From Bacillota bacterium (GTDB lineage: Bacteria > Bacillota > Clostridia > Lachnospirales > Cellulosilyticaceae): a stretch of 64,000 nt of DNA. Below, piece by piece: positions 8,701 to 17,207 of the stretch. The DNA lies in contig JAEZJJ010000079.1 in the NCBI GenBank assembly GCA_023436395.1, positions 23,073 to 87,072 on the forward strand. Reading direction: 5' to 3'. How positions within the stretch are numbered: position 1 is the stretch's first letter; every line of letters starts with the position of its first letter. The translations under genes were made by a program, and so were the position numbers. The notes below the pieces were generated by a model. That model did not search any database and was not told the DNA's origin. It was given only the letters and a program-made list of their open reading frames with translations.

Positions 8701-9186
8701 CTATGCCTCAAGCAACTCATCAATTATATTTTTTGCTTCTATTTCTGAAATCCTTTTTATAATGGCAAACTCATCTACTAACAACCTTTTGGCTTGTAAT
8801 AAAGTTGTCTTTTCACTATTATTAAGGGATTTGATTTGCTCCATACAACTTAAATCTCTCACCACTTCTCCACATTCAATAAAAGAACCTGATGAAAGCT
8901 TAGCTTGATTTTTCTTCATTCTTTGCTTAATATCCATAGAATAATCTACCTGAACTTCTTTATTTACTAATAATTCTGTGACTTTATTAGCAGTTTCTTC
9001 ATTATCTACTTTTCTAAAGCCAGAATCTCCAATACGTTCTGTAGGGATCATCATCATTATATCCGGTGACTTCATATGAATAACAACATATTCCCTAGAT
9101 TCATTTAGCATTGTTCTTGCTTCGATAGCTTCTACAATACCACTTCCTCTCATTGGACAAAAAACTGTCTCACCAACTTTAAACAT
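8701..9186 (-). CDS. CarD/CdnL-family transcription regulator
   Basis: 161 aa. The N-terminal ~60 residues (FKVGETVFCPMRGSGIV...YVVIHM) are the Tudor-like RNA-polymerase-interacting domain shared by CarD and TRCF. The C-terminal ~90 residues are helical with LSCMEQIKSLNNSEKTTLLQAKRLLVDEF, the DNA-binding helical bundle. CarD proteins bind the RNA polymerase beta subunit and stabilise open promoter complexes. The start has GGAGGTGTAAGGGT upstream. A promoter, a 16-codon leader ORF and a terminator-like hairpin precede the gene (9219-9473), suggesting attenuated expression. Confidence 0.9.
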   Translation of the reverse strand: MFKVGETVFCPMRGSGIVEAIEARTMLNESREYVVIHMKSPDIMMMIPTERIGDSGFRKVDNEETANKVTELLVNKEVQVDYSMDIKQRMKKNQAKLSSGSFIECGEVVRDLSCMEQIKSLNNSEKTTLLQAKRLLVDEFAIIKRISEIEAKNIIDELLEA

Positions 9187-9218
9187 ACCCTTACACCTCC
9201 AATAATATACTCTATGTT

Positions 9219-9250
9219 AAAAAAAGGGCAGAACTTCTGTCCTCCCTGCT
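9219..9250 (-). terminator. Attenuator-like hairpin in front of carD
   Basis: Read on the minus strand, an imperfect stem built on AGGACAGAAGTTCTGCCCT is followed by seven T. It lies between the promoter at 9446-9473 and the carD start codon, so it would terminate or attenuate the carD transcript. Confidence 0.55.
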
Positions 9251-9259
9251 TTTTATTAA

Positions 9260-9310
9260 CTATGCTCTTATAACACTTTCTGTATTTGACGATTTAACTG
9301 TACCTATCAT
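9260..9310 (-). CDS. Putative 16-aa leader peptide upstream of carD
   Basis: The frame reads MIGTVKSSNTESVIRA and then stop. The Shine-Dalgarno GGAGG at 9319-9323 has 8-base spacing, as good as that of the full-length genes. It lies between a sigma-A-like promoter and the intrinsic hairpin in front of carD. This is the layout of a leader-peptide attenuator, although no codon run points to a specific amino acid. It could instead be a free-standing microprotein. Confidence 0.45.
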   Translation of the reverse strand: MIGTVKSSNTESVIRA

Positions 9311-9445
9311 TTAAGGTACCTCCTACTGTGAGTTTTTTATACAAATAATAAGATAAAAAAATTCACATCCAATTACAAACTATATATCACCATATAATTT
9401 CTAATCACATGTGAAATCTATAAATATACTCTGTATCTACTTACT

Positions 9446-9473
9446 ATTATACTCTTTTTACGAATGAAGTCAA
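9446..9473 (-). promoter_or_regulatory. Sigma-A promoter of the carD leader
   Basis: On the minus strand TTGACT (9468-9473) and TATAAT (9446-9451) are separated by 16 bp. The transcript would begin near 9439, giving a leader of about 250 bases before carD. I see nothing else in the 9311-9602 gap except a TATAAT at 9562-9567 in front of the plus-strand metallopeptidase gene. Confidence 0.65.
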
Positions 9474-9602
9474 ATGCATATTATATATATTAAAATTATT
9501 CCCACTTCCGAGCTCCATTATGCATATTTATTTCTAAATCTCACTTGATGTGAAGTTATGCTATAATACCCTTATTGACTTTTATTAGAATGGAGTAGAC
9601 TT

Positions 9603-10256
9603 ATGAAATTAATCATAGACCATAAAGAAATAGTATTTACAGTATCTTCTACTAAGTCTAAAAAAATGTCCCTAGAGATTACTCCTGAAGGACATATTAC
9701 TGTTAAAGCCCCTGCTAAAACTTCAGAGTCTGCTATTACAGATTTTATCAAAGCACATGCCCAAACAATCTTCGCCTTTGAAGAACGATTAAATAATAGG
9801 AAGTTCATCTCTAGTAAGAAAAATTATACAGAAGAAGAAACCTTTTTATTTCAAGGTAAAGCTTGCCAATTATCTGACTTATTAGATTCTCTTCCTGAAA
9901 CAGAAGAAGAAACACAACTACTTTTAAAAAAATTTTATACCACTCAAACTAAAGCCATTACCAAAAAACGTGTGCGTCATTTCGAAAAAATTATTGGTGT
10001 TAAAGCCAAGAGTGTTACCATTGTAGACTCTCCTATGTCTTGGGGAACTTGTAACAATTATAAGGAGCTTACCTTTAATTATAAACTTTCTATGGCACCA
10101 CCTGCTGTCATTGACTATGTAGTCATTCATGAACTTTGCCATATCTTACATTTAAACCATGACCGTTCTTTTTGGAGAAAAGTAGGTGCTTTTGATCCTA
10201 ATTTCAAAGAACATCAGGCATATTTAGCACGCTTTGGTGGTGTTATGACTATTTAG
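9603..10256 (+). CDS. YgjP-like zinc metallopeptidase (DUF45/M48-like)
   Basis: 217 aa. The C-terminal half has the zinc motif HELCHILHLNHDRSFW (HExxH plus a downstream His), preceded by SPMSWGTCNNYKELTFNYKL, which is characteristic of the YgjP/DUF45 family often found near type I restriction genes. The N-terminal ~90 residues are the beta-strand part typical of the family. No signal peptide is present, so it is cytoplasmic. The substrate is unknown. It is a single gene between the carD promoter region and the ABC operon. Confidence 0.92.
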   Translation: MKLIIDHKEIVFTVSSTKSKKMSLEITPEGHITVKAPAKTSESAITDFIKAHAQTIFAFEERLNNRKFISSKKNYTEEETFLFQGKACQLSDLLDSLPETEEETQLLLKKFYTTQTKAITKKRVRHFEKIIGVKAKSVTIVDSPMSWGTCNNYKELTFNYKLSMAPPAVIDYVVIHELCHILHLNHDRSFWRKVGAFDPNFKEHQAYLARFGGVMTI

Positions 10257-10263
10257 TTTTTCA

Positions 10264-10296
10264 TTTAAGGATTTTTTAATAAATACGCTTTATACT
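10264..10296 (+). promoter_or_regulatory. Possible direct-repeat box and -10 before the ABC operon
   Basis: TTTAAGGAT (10264-10272) and TTTAATAAA (10275-10283) are spaced 11 bp, resembling the box in front of the response regulator at 5.5 kb. A TATACT -10 is at 10291-10296. This would be an OmpR-type regulator site in front of the permease gene; the match is weak. Confidence 0.3.
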
Positions 10297-10365
10297 TTTA
10301 CTTACCTACTAACAAAGATTAATCTAATGTTTTTTAATACCTATATCTTTAAAAGGAGTGAGATA

Positions 10366-12801
10366 ATGTTTTTTCGTATGATTAAAAATGACTTAAAACG
10401 AAAAAAGATGATGAATATAACCCTTTTCTTCTTTGTCTTTTTTTCATCTATTATTGCCTGTTTATGTGCTTCTCAAATTTATCAGGCTACTTATGGATTA
10501 CAAAATACCTTAGAAGCTACCCATACTGCTAATTATACCTTAATGGCAGCTCAACCTATGAAAGAGTGTGATGTCATTAATGAACGCATTGCTAAATGGG
10601 CTGCTTCTACAAATTACATTACAAGCTATAGCCATGACTGGATGATTCAAGCTTCTCCTAAACAAATTGACTTTATAAACATTGTTGAAGAAGATTACCC
10701 ATCATTTAGTCGCAATAGCTATTATATTGGCAAACTCCCCTTAGTTCATAATCTCGTCATAGACATGAATAATGAGCCCCTTACCTTAGAAACGGGCATG
10801 ATTGCTATTAGTAACGCTACGGCTACCACTTGCCATATCCAAGTTGGGAATCAACTTACCTTTACAACAGATATGGGCAATACATATACGTTTACAGTCA
10901 GTACCATTTTCAAGGATATTCTGTTTCCCCTTGGTGGACAAAACACTCAACAACGTTTCTTTGTATCTGATCCTGACTTTAAACAACTCTTAAGCCAGAC
11001 ACCTATCCCTTGGAACTTCTATAACTTTTCTTCTCAGCAAGATGCCACCTTAACATCTGATTTTCTGTCTGCTTCTAAGGGTTTTCTTAACAGTTGGATT
11101 GATCTTCCCCAAATCATTTACTCTTTTATCTTTCAAAATATCTTGGTTATTATCACCCTTGTACTGAGTATTTTTTTGCTTATTATTATTTTACTTACCC
11201 TACGCTTTACCATTCTTTCTTCTATTGTAGAGGATATTAAGGAAATTGGGATGATGAAGGCAATCGGTATTCCTTCTCCTCGATTTAAACAACTTTATAT
11301 TGCCAAGTATACCTTTTTATCTCTTTTAGGTTGCCTGCTAGGGCTTATCATTGGCATCCCTCTCTCATATCAGGTAAGTAGCTATTTTGCTAATAATATG
11401 CTTCCTCCCTCACTCTTAACAATAAGTGTTATGGGTGCTTTATTTGTAGCATCTTTATGGATAATCATTGGTCTTTTCTGTTATTTCTCTATGAGAAGTA
11501 TTGATAAACGCTCAATAACCCAATGCTTACGTAATGAAGAAAGTGAACATAGAAAGAGTCGCTTATTTTTACATCTTATCAAACACTTAAGCCCTCCTAC
11601 TTATCTTGCAATAAGTGATATCTTTTATAACCTTAAACGTTATGCTTTTCTTATCTGCGCTTATATACTGGGAACAGCCATTATGCTTTTTCCTAATCAT
11701 ATCTTAAATAGTATGCGCTCAGAGAGTTACTTACGTTATTGGGATGCTTTATCCATGGACTTTACTATGATTCCTGATAAAGCACTAACAGATCGTTATG
11801 AAGCTCAGCTCAAGCCAGGAGAACCTAGCAGTAATATTCATTTTTACAAATGGCTAGAAGAAGATGTAAAGGAAAGTGCTGCTAATAAAGGTATTCCTAT
11901 TAAAATTAAGTTTCAAAATACAATTTATTGTGATTACTGGATTAATGATACGACCCCGCTTCAAGTAGCTTGTCGTTATAGTGATGTAGACACTAGAGAA
12001 TTCACCTATTATAAGGGCAGTGCACCACTACTTGCTAATGAAATAGCTGTAAGTGACTATATGGCTGAAAGATATCAACTCACTATAGGTTCTCCTATCA
12101 GTCTAGAAGTCACATGCTATAACGAAGATAATACTTCTACCGAACAAAAGAAATTAACATTTTTTGTCACAGGTACTTATCAGTCTATGAACTACAATGG
12201 AATTTCAATGCGATTTGGAAATGACTTTAAAAGTACTATTGTACATTATGCGGAAGTTGTGAAAGTGACGATTGATGGTTCTAAAGATGAAAAAGCTGCT
12301 GTGCTACAAAACCTAAAGCAAGTCTATGGTGACGACGTCTTTATAACGCCTACTGAATATTTAGAGTATATGCTCTCTGATTTCATGACTTTATTTGAAA
12401 ATATTAGTCTCTTTATCAATATAAGTGTATTAAGTATTTTATTTTTAATGACCTTACTTTATACCCATCTTATGATGTCTAAAGAACTCACTTCCATAGC
12501 TATCTTAAAACAACTGGGTATAAGCAATGGTACACTTAGAAACTGGCAATTGATACGTATGTTACTCCTTACTGTTTTTTCTACCGTCATTGGTACTATT
12601 TTATCCATTACCTTAGGAGAGTTATTAGCAAGTATTTGCTTTTATAAGCTTGTGGGTATTACCCATTTTACGCTACACCCTAATCTACTTTCGGCTTTAC
12701 TGATTACACCAGCTCTTTTAATCACTATTATTTCATTAGGTGTTTATATTTGTTGTCGTAAGATTAATCATATTACCGTCCATACACTACATCAAAACTA
12801 G
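10366..12801 (+). CDS. FtsX-like ABC transporter permease
   Basis: 811 aa. The start is the ATG at 10366, which has AAAGGAG at 10352-10358; an upstream in-frame ATG at 10327 lacks one. The layout is an N-terminal membrane helix, an extracytoplasmic domain of about 220 residues, three helices of an FtsX core (~260-400), another helix with an extracytoplasmic domain (~440-660), then a second three-helix FtsX core at the C-terminus. This is the duplicated FtsX layout of MacB/SalY-type exporters involved in peptide or lipid release and antimicrobial resistance. The signature region EIGMMKAIGIPSPRF is the conserved cytoplasmic coupling motif. The ATPase gene follows 11 bases later. Confidence 0.93.
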   Translation: MFFRMIKNDLKRKKMMNITLFFFVFFSSIIACLCASQIYQATYGLQNTLEATHTANYTLMAAQPMKECDVINERIAKWAASTNYITSYSHDWMIQASPKQIDFINIVEEDYPSFSRNSYYIGKLPLVHNLVIDMNNEPLTLETGMIAISNATATTCHIQVGNQLTFTTDMGNTYTFTVSTIFKDILFPLGGQNTQQRFFVSDPDFKQLLSQTPIPWNFYNFSSQQDATLTSDFLSASKGFLNSWIDLPQIIYSFIFQNILVIITLVLSIFLLIIILLTLRFTILSSIVEDIKEIGMMKAIGIPSPRFKQLYIAKYTFLSLLGCLLGLIIGIPLSYQVSSYFANNMLPPSLLTISVMGALFVASLWIIIGLFCYFSMRSIDKRSITQCLRNEESEHRKSRLFLHLIKHLSPPTYLAISDIFYNLKRYAFLICAYILGTAIMLFPNHILNSMRSESYLRYWDALSMDFTMIPDKALTDRYEAQLKPGEPSSNIHFYKWLEEDVKESAANKGIPIKIKFQNTIYCDYWINDTTPLQVACRYSDVDTREFTYYKGSAPLLANEIAVSDYMAERYQLTIGSPISLEVTCYNEDNTSTEQKKLTFFVTGTYQSMNYNGISMRFGNDFKSTIVHYAEVVKVTIDGSKDEKAAVLQNLKQVYGDDVFITPTEYLEYMLSDFMTLFENISLFINISVLSILFLMTLLYTHLMMSKELTSIAILKQLGISNGTLRNWQLIRMLLLTVFSTVIGTILSITLGELLASICFYKLVGITHFTLHPNLLSALLITPALLITIISLGVYICCRKINHITVHTLHQN

Positions 12802-12812
12802 GAGGTGCCTTA

Positions 12813-13574
12813 ATGCACACTGTATTAGAAGTTAAAAATCTTTGTAAAACATATGTTGTTAATAAAATCCAAAATAATGTTCTTCGTAATATTAATTTTA
12901 CAGTCAATGAAGGTGAATTTATTGCAATCATGGGGCCTTCTGGAAGTGGAAAATCTACACTTTTGTACACCATTAGTGGGATGGAGCCCTTTAATGCAGG
13001 CGAAGTGATTTTTAATCAAAAACCTATCAGTACCTTATCTTCTAAAGCCCTTAGCCAACTTCGTTTAGCAGAAATGGGCTTTGTATTTCAACAAATGCAT
13101 ATGCTTAAAAATCTTTGTATTTTAGATAATATTATTCTTCCAGCCTATGAAGCAAAGCTTACATCCCGCTCAGCCATTATCCAAGAAGCAGAAACTTTAA
13201 TGCGCCAATTAGATATCATCGAAGTGTCCGCAAATGATATTACGGAAGTTTCAGGTGGTCAACTCCAAAGAGCTTGTATATGTCGTGCTCTTATTAATCA
13301 TCCTAAGGTTATTTTTGCCGATGAACCTACAGGATCCCTTAATTCTAAAACCTCTGAGCAAGTCATGGAGCAATTTATATCCATTAATCGTCAACAAACT
13401 ACTATACTTATGGTGACCCATAATGTTAAAGTAGCAGCTATGTGCGACAAAGTTATTTATCTTGTGGATGGTAATATACAAGGTGAAATCATTCTAGGTA
13501 AATATCAAGATGAGCAGACACTCAAAAATAGAGAACAAACGCTAAACATCTGGCTTATGGAAAGAGGGTGGTAA
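12813..13574 (+). CDS. ABC transporter ATPase (MacB/LolD-like)
   Basis: 253 aa. Walker A is GPSGSGKST, the signature motif VSGGQLQRA and Walker B VIFADEPTGSLN, with the H-loop in MVTHNV. The GSLN D-loop and overall sequence are those of the FtsX-partnered exporter ATPases (MacB/LolD/SalX). The Shine-Dalgarno GGAGG precedes the start, and the stop codon nearly abuts the next ATG at 13576, so the ATPase, permease and lipoprotein are translated from one message. Confidence 0.95.
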   Translation: MHTVLEVKNLCKTYVVNKIQNNVLRNINFTVNEGEFIAIMGPSGSGKSTLLYTISGMEPFNAGEVIFNQKPISTLSSKALSQLRLAEMGFVFQQMHMLKNLCILDNIILPAYEAKLTSRSAIIQEAETLMRQLDIIEVSANDITEVSGGQLQRACICRALINHPKVIFADEPTGSLNSKTSEQVMEQFISINRQQTTILMVTHNVKVAAMCDKVIYLVDGNIQGEIILGKYQDEQTLKNREQTLNIWLMERGW

Positions 13575-13575
13575 A

Positions 13576-15015
13576 ATGTCTTCTTTCAAATTAAGCTTAA
13601 TAATCTCTGTAGTAGTAGGGACTCTTTGTTTCCTTACCAGTTGCACTCCTTCTACATCTTCTACTACCGATTATAGCCCAGAAAACAAAAATGCAGTTCC
13701 TATAACAGAAGATACTTACTTAGAAGCCACACACTTAGAGGATACCATACCTCTACTTTCACCCCTTCCTATAGAGTCTTCTTTTACATATCATAATGAA
13801 GTAGCCGTTTCTGAACCTACTTTAAAGTGTGTATCAAGCACTAATGGTCTTGTAACGATTGATAAAAAGTCTAGCTACTATGACGTTGCTTTAGACTTTG
13901 AAAGTGGCTCTCACTATGATGTGGGGAAAGCTTATGGTGAGGCAATCTTAGAGATATACCCTTCCTTTGCAACGATTATGGAGCCCTATATCTACGAAAA
14001 TATTTATATGGCTTTCCCTGATTTAGAAGAGGATTTTACACCTATTACAGCCAGACTAGAGGCCATTATGCCAACTATAGATAAGGACTATCAAGAAGAA
14101 ATAAAAGGTCTTGCAGATAGCCTTGCTACTGATACAAAAGGATTTATTATGGATGAGAAATTAAGTCAAGAAGAGGTCTACTTACTTCAATTCATTCCTG
14201 ATATCCTTAGAGGTACCCAGTGTTCTGGTTTATCTGTTTATGGCAAAACCTCAAAAACAGGTGCGCCTATTACCATTAGACTCTTAGAGTGGCCTATGGG
14301 AAATGCCAGTCAAATGGCTTATGGGCATGCCGTTGTCCATTTTAAAAATGGAGATAAAAGTCTCACAAGCTATGGTGTCCTTGGGCTTCTTCAAGCTATT
14401 TCTATTCAAAATGATAAGGGTGTTTTTGCTGGTATATTAGATTCCAATACGGAGATGCCTTTTAATATAAAAGGTAAAACAAGTTATACCTTTGCTCTGC
14501 GTTATGCCCTAGAAAATTATGATTCTGCTAAAGCTGTGGGTGATTATATAACTAGTTTAGGTAAACAATTTACTTTTTCTCATAATATCTTATTAACAGA
14601 TACGACTTCTAGCTATGTGGCAGAAAACTGTGTAGGTGACGTGGGTATTTGTGCTTTAAGAAGTGCCGATTCTACTCTGTCACCGTCCTTAGAATGGGAT
14701 ATCCCTGACTCTATTTGCGTTGTAAATGGCTTCGCCCTTAATGAAAATTATGATAATATGACACGAACCACTCATAATATGATTCGTCACAAAAAATTTA
14801 ATACTCGTTTAGCTAGTTACCCACAAGTAGATGCCAATGATTTAAAAGATATTGTCACAGTGGATGCACCCACTCATTTTGGTTCTAATATCTATTCTAA
14901 CTACGCTTATCAAATCATTGTTATTGATAGCTTTAATCATACTGTAGATATTGCTTTTGCCCCGCCCTCTAAAGATTTACCTGCTAAACCTACATTTACA
15001 AGAATAGCAAATTAG
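13576..15015 (+). CDS. Lipoprotein of the acyl-CoA:6-APA acyltransferase-like (C45/Ntn) family
   Basis: 479 aa. A lipoprotein signal peptide ends in LTSC with Cys23, so the protein is exported and lipid-anchored. Residues ~105-235 match the C45/Ntn-hydrolase layout: a YDVGKAYGE motif, a helical segment and then RGTQCSGLSV. There Cys216 would be the N-terminal nucleophile after autocleavage, followed by PITIRLLEWPMG, the analogue of the GRNMDW strand. Members cleave amide bonds in acylated amines, penicillins or choline-like compounds. The gene lies within an ABC/two-component operon, suggesting that it processes the transported or sensed molecule (inference). Confidence 0.8.
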   Translation: MSSFKLSLIISVVVGTLCFLTSCTPSTSSTTDYSPENKNAVPITEDTYLEATHLEDTIPLLSPLPIESSFTYHNEVAVSEPTLKCVSSTNGLVTIDKKSSYYDVALDFESGSHYDVGKAYGEAILEIYPSFATIMEPYIYENIYMAFPDLEEDFTPITARLEAIMPTIDKDYQEEIKGLADSLATDTKGFIMDEKLSQEEVYLLQFIPDILRGTQCSGLSVYGKTSKTGAPITIRLLEWPMGNASQMAYGHAVVHFKNGDKSLTSYGVLGLLQAISIQNDKGVFAGILDSNTEMPFNIKGKTSYTFALRYALENYDSAKAVGDYITSLGKQFTFSHNILLTDTTSSYVAENCVGDVGICALRSADSTLSPSLEWDIPDSICVVNGFALNENYDNMTRTTHNMIRHKKFNTRLASYPQVDANDLKDIVTVDAPTHFGSNIYSNYAYQIIVIDSFNHTVDIAFAPPSKDLPAKPTFTRIAN

Positions 15016-15084
15016 CTTACTATTAATTTGTACTAGTTTTAATATTTTTAACTATTAAGTCATCTAAAGAAAGAGAGGGGAACT

Positions 15085-15780
15085 ATGCTAGATATTTTAG
15101 TCATTGAAGATCATACTGAATTAGCCACCTTAATTGCCGACTTTCTAAAGCATGCCCATCTCAGCTGTCATATTTGTTCCTCTGGAGAAGAAGGTCTCCT
15201 TTATTTAGAATCTCATAAGGTCAAACTCCTTCTTCTAGATTTAATGCTAACAGGCATTAATGGCTTTGAAGTGTGCTCTAGAGTACGGTCTCTTCAAAAT
15301 ATTCCTATTATCATCATGAGTGCTAAAAATGATGAGAATAGCAAGATTATTTGTCTTGAACTAGGGGCAGATGATTACATTGAGAAGCCTTTTACACCTA
15401 CTTTTTTAACCGCTAAAATCAAAGCACTTCTTAGAAGAAACTATGAACTTCGCGAGAATAATCGTCTATTATCCCTTGGTTCTCTAACCTTAGATTTAGA
15501 AACCAGAGAGGTATGGCAAAATCACGAGCCTCGTTGTATTTCAGGTAAAGAATATGAACTTTTAAGATTATTTATGGAAAATCCTAATAAAACCCTTGAG
15601 AAAGAATGGTTATTTAATGAAATTTGGGGATTAGATAGTTTTAGCGAACCTTCTACCCTTACAGTACATATTCGATGGCTCAGAGAAAAACTAGAGAAAA
15701 ATCCTAAGTCACCTAGGCTTATTACAACCCAGTGGGGTGTAGGCTATCGTTTTATACCAGATGTCATAGAATCTAAATAG
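15085..15780 (+). CDS. OmpR-family response regulator of the ABC operon
   Basis: 231 aa. The receiver domain has the IEDH acidic pocket, the phospho-acceptor Asp in LLLDLMLTG, the MSAK switch segment and the IEKPFT Lys. The C-terminal winged helix has ISGKEYELLRLF and VHIRWLREKLEK. It is 12 bases from the kinase gene that follows and co-directional with the ABC genes. Response regulators with this context control the exporter in response to its substrate. A 69-base gap after the lipoprotein gene may hold a second promoter. Confidence 0.95.
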   Translation: MLDILVIEDHTELATLIADFLKHAHLSCHICSSGEEGLLYLESHKVKLLLLDLMLTGINGFEVCSRVRSLQNIPIIIMSAKNDENSKIICLELGADDYIEKPFTPTFLTAKIKALLRRNYELRENNRLLSLGSLTLDLETREVWQNHEPRCISGKEYELLRLFMENPNKTLEKEWLFNEIWGLDSFSEPSTLTVHIRWLREKLEKNPKSPRLITTQWGVGYRFIPDVIESK

Positions 15781-15792
15781 AGGGGAACTATA

Positions 15793-17070
15793 ATGAAAAG
15801 TTTTAAAAAAGTTATCTTACTTTTTCTAGGGTTATTCCTTTTAATCCTTCTAATTATTAATATCTCTATTTCTCATCTGTCTACTGAGAAAAATAAGACT
15901 CATTATATAGAAATGAATCGTATTGCCTCTCATTTTATGAAAACAGATCATTTACCCACTGATTTCACCCCTTACCAAACGATTGCATCTGTTTCTTTCT
16001 TACCTATTACTTTAGAATCTAAGGAAGAATTGCCTACTATTGTCCCCTGGGAGTATGAAGAAAATACTATGCGTCTTTACTGGCCTGTCTATGAAGATAC
16101 CCATATTTTAAGAGGCTTTTTAGTATTCGTCAAAAAAGGTGACTTTTTCGTACAAGGCATTTTACCCATATTAAATTTCATCTGCCTAGGTATGGGAATG
16201 CTTTTTATCCTGTTTTTTCTTTACTTTTACATAACGATTATGAGGCCCCTTAAAACCATAGAGCATCTCTCTTTTGAACTGGGTAAAGGCAATATGAACC
16301 CTCTTATCACAACTTTTAAGTCCCCATACTTTAAAGGCTTACGTACAGGACTTAATCTCTTAAATGATGAGTGGCAACATATTGAGGAGAAAAATCTCAC
16401 GTTAGAACGAGAAAGGCATACTTTACTTGCTTCTATCGCTCATGGTATCAAAACACCTGTTTCTACCATTATGCTCTACGCTGCCTCAATTAATGAAAAT
16501 ATTTATCCACCTAATCAATCCCCTAAAATTGCCACTAAAATTATTCATCAGGCAGAAAATATTAATGAGCTTGTGAAAAAAATAATTCAAACCTCCTCGC
16601 AGACTATTTCCTCCATAGAAATTTGTAAAAAGGACTTCTATCTCCAAGAACTTACTCAAAAAATACTTTCTAATTACACAGATAAGTTACATCTACAACG
16701 TATAGAATTTGAGCTTACCAGCTGTGACAACTTCCTTCTCTATAGTGATTCTAATGCCATCTTCCTGATGCTAAGTAACCTAATAGATAATGCTATTAAA
16801 TATGGAGATGGGCATTTTATTCATGTTTCTATTGAAACAGAAGAAGACTCTCTTTACTGTCATGTGACTAACTCAGGTACACCTATTGCTACCTCTGAAC
16901 TCCCACATCTCTTTACTTGTTTTCACCGAGGTTCAAATGCGGAGCAAGTTTCTGGAAATGGTTTAGGCTTATACATTTGTAAAACGATTGCTACTAAACT
17001 AGGGGGACATATCTATGCTACTTCTTATGCCACTACTAATGAATTTATCATTGTACTTCCTATCAATTGA
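15793..17070 (+). CDS. Sensor histidine kinase with an unusual H-box
   Basis: 425 aa. An N-terminal helix, a short extracytoplasmic domain of about 90 residues and a second helix near residue 130 lead to a HAMP-like linker. The dimerisation helix reads LLASIAHGIKTPVST, where the residue after the phospho-acceptor His is Gly instead of Glu or Asp. The ATPase domain keeps NLIDNAIKYG and GNGLGLYICKTI. Loss of the acidic residue after His can change the balance of kinase and phosphatase activity (family knowledge; effect here is inference). It is the last gene of the ABC operon. Confidence 0.93.
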   Translation: MKSFKKVILLFLGLFLLILLIINISISHLSTEKNKTHYIEMNRIASHFMKTDHLPTDFTPYQTIASVSFLPITLESKEELPTIVPWEYEENTMRLYWPVYEDTHILRGFLVFVKKGDFFVQGILPILNFICLGMGMLFILFFLYFYITIMRPLKTIEHLSFELGKGNMNPLITTFKSPYFKGLRTGLNLLNDEWQHIEEKNLTLERERHTLLASIAHGIKTPVSTIMLYAASINENIYPPNQSPKIATKIIHQAENINELVKKIIQTSSQTISSIEICKKDFYLQELTQKILSNYTDKLHLQRIEFELTSCDNFLLYSDSNAIFLMLSNLIDNAIKYGDGHFIHVSIETEEDSLYCHVTNSGTPIATSELPHLFTCFHRGSNAEQVSGNGLGLYICKTIATKLGGHIYATSYATTNEFIIVLPIN

Positions 17071-17103
17071 ATATTGCCTTATCTTTGCAAACCCCCTATA
17101 AAT

Positions 17104-17147
17104 AAAAGACTGATATGACTAGCCGCGCTAATACTATCAGTCTTTTT
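17104..17147 (+). terminator. Terminator after the ABC/two-component operon
   Basis: The stem GACTGATA/TATCAGTC with an internal TAGC/GCTA extension is followed by a T-run and lies 33 bases after the kinase stop. It also separates the minus-strand ter genes. Confidence 0.85.
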
Positions 17148-17207
17148 CTTATATTTACAGTAATTCATTTTTGATATTATCTTATAACGCATAAAGAGGC
17201 AAACCTG

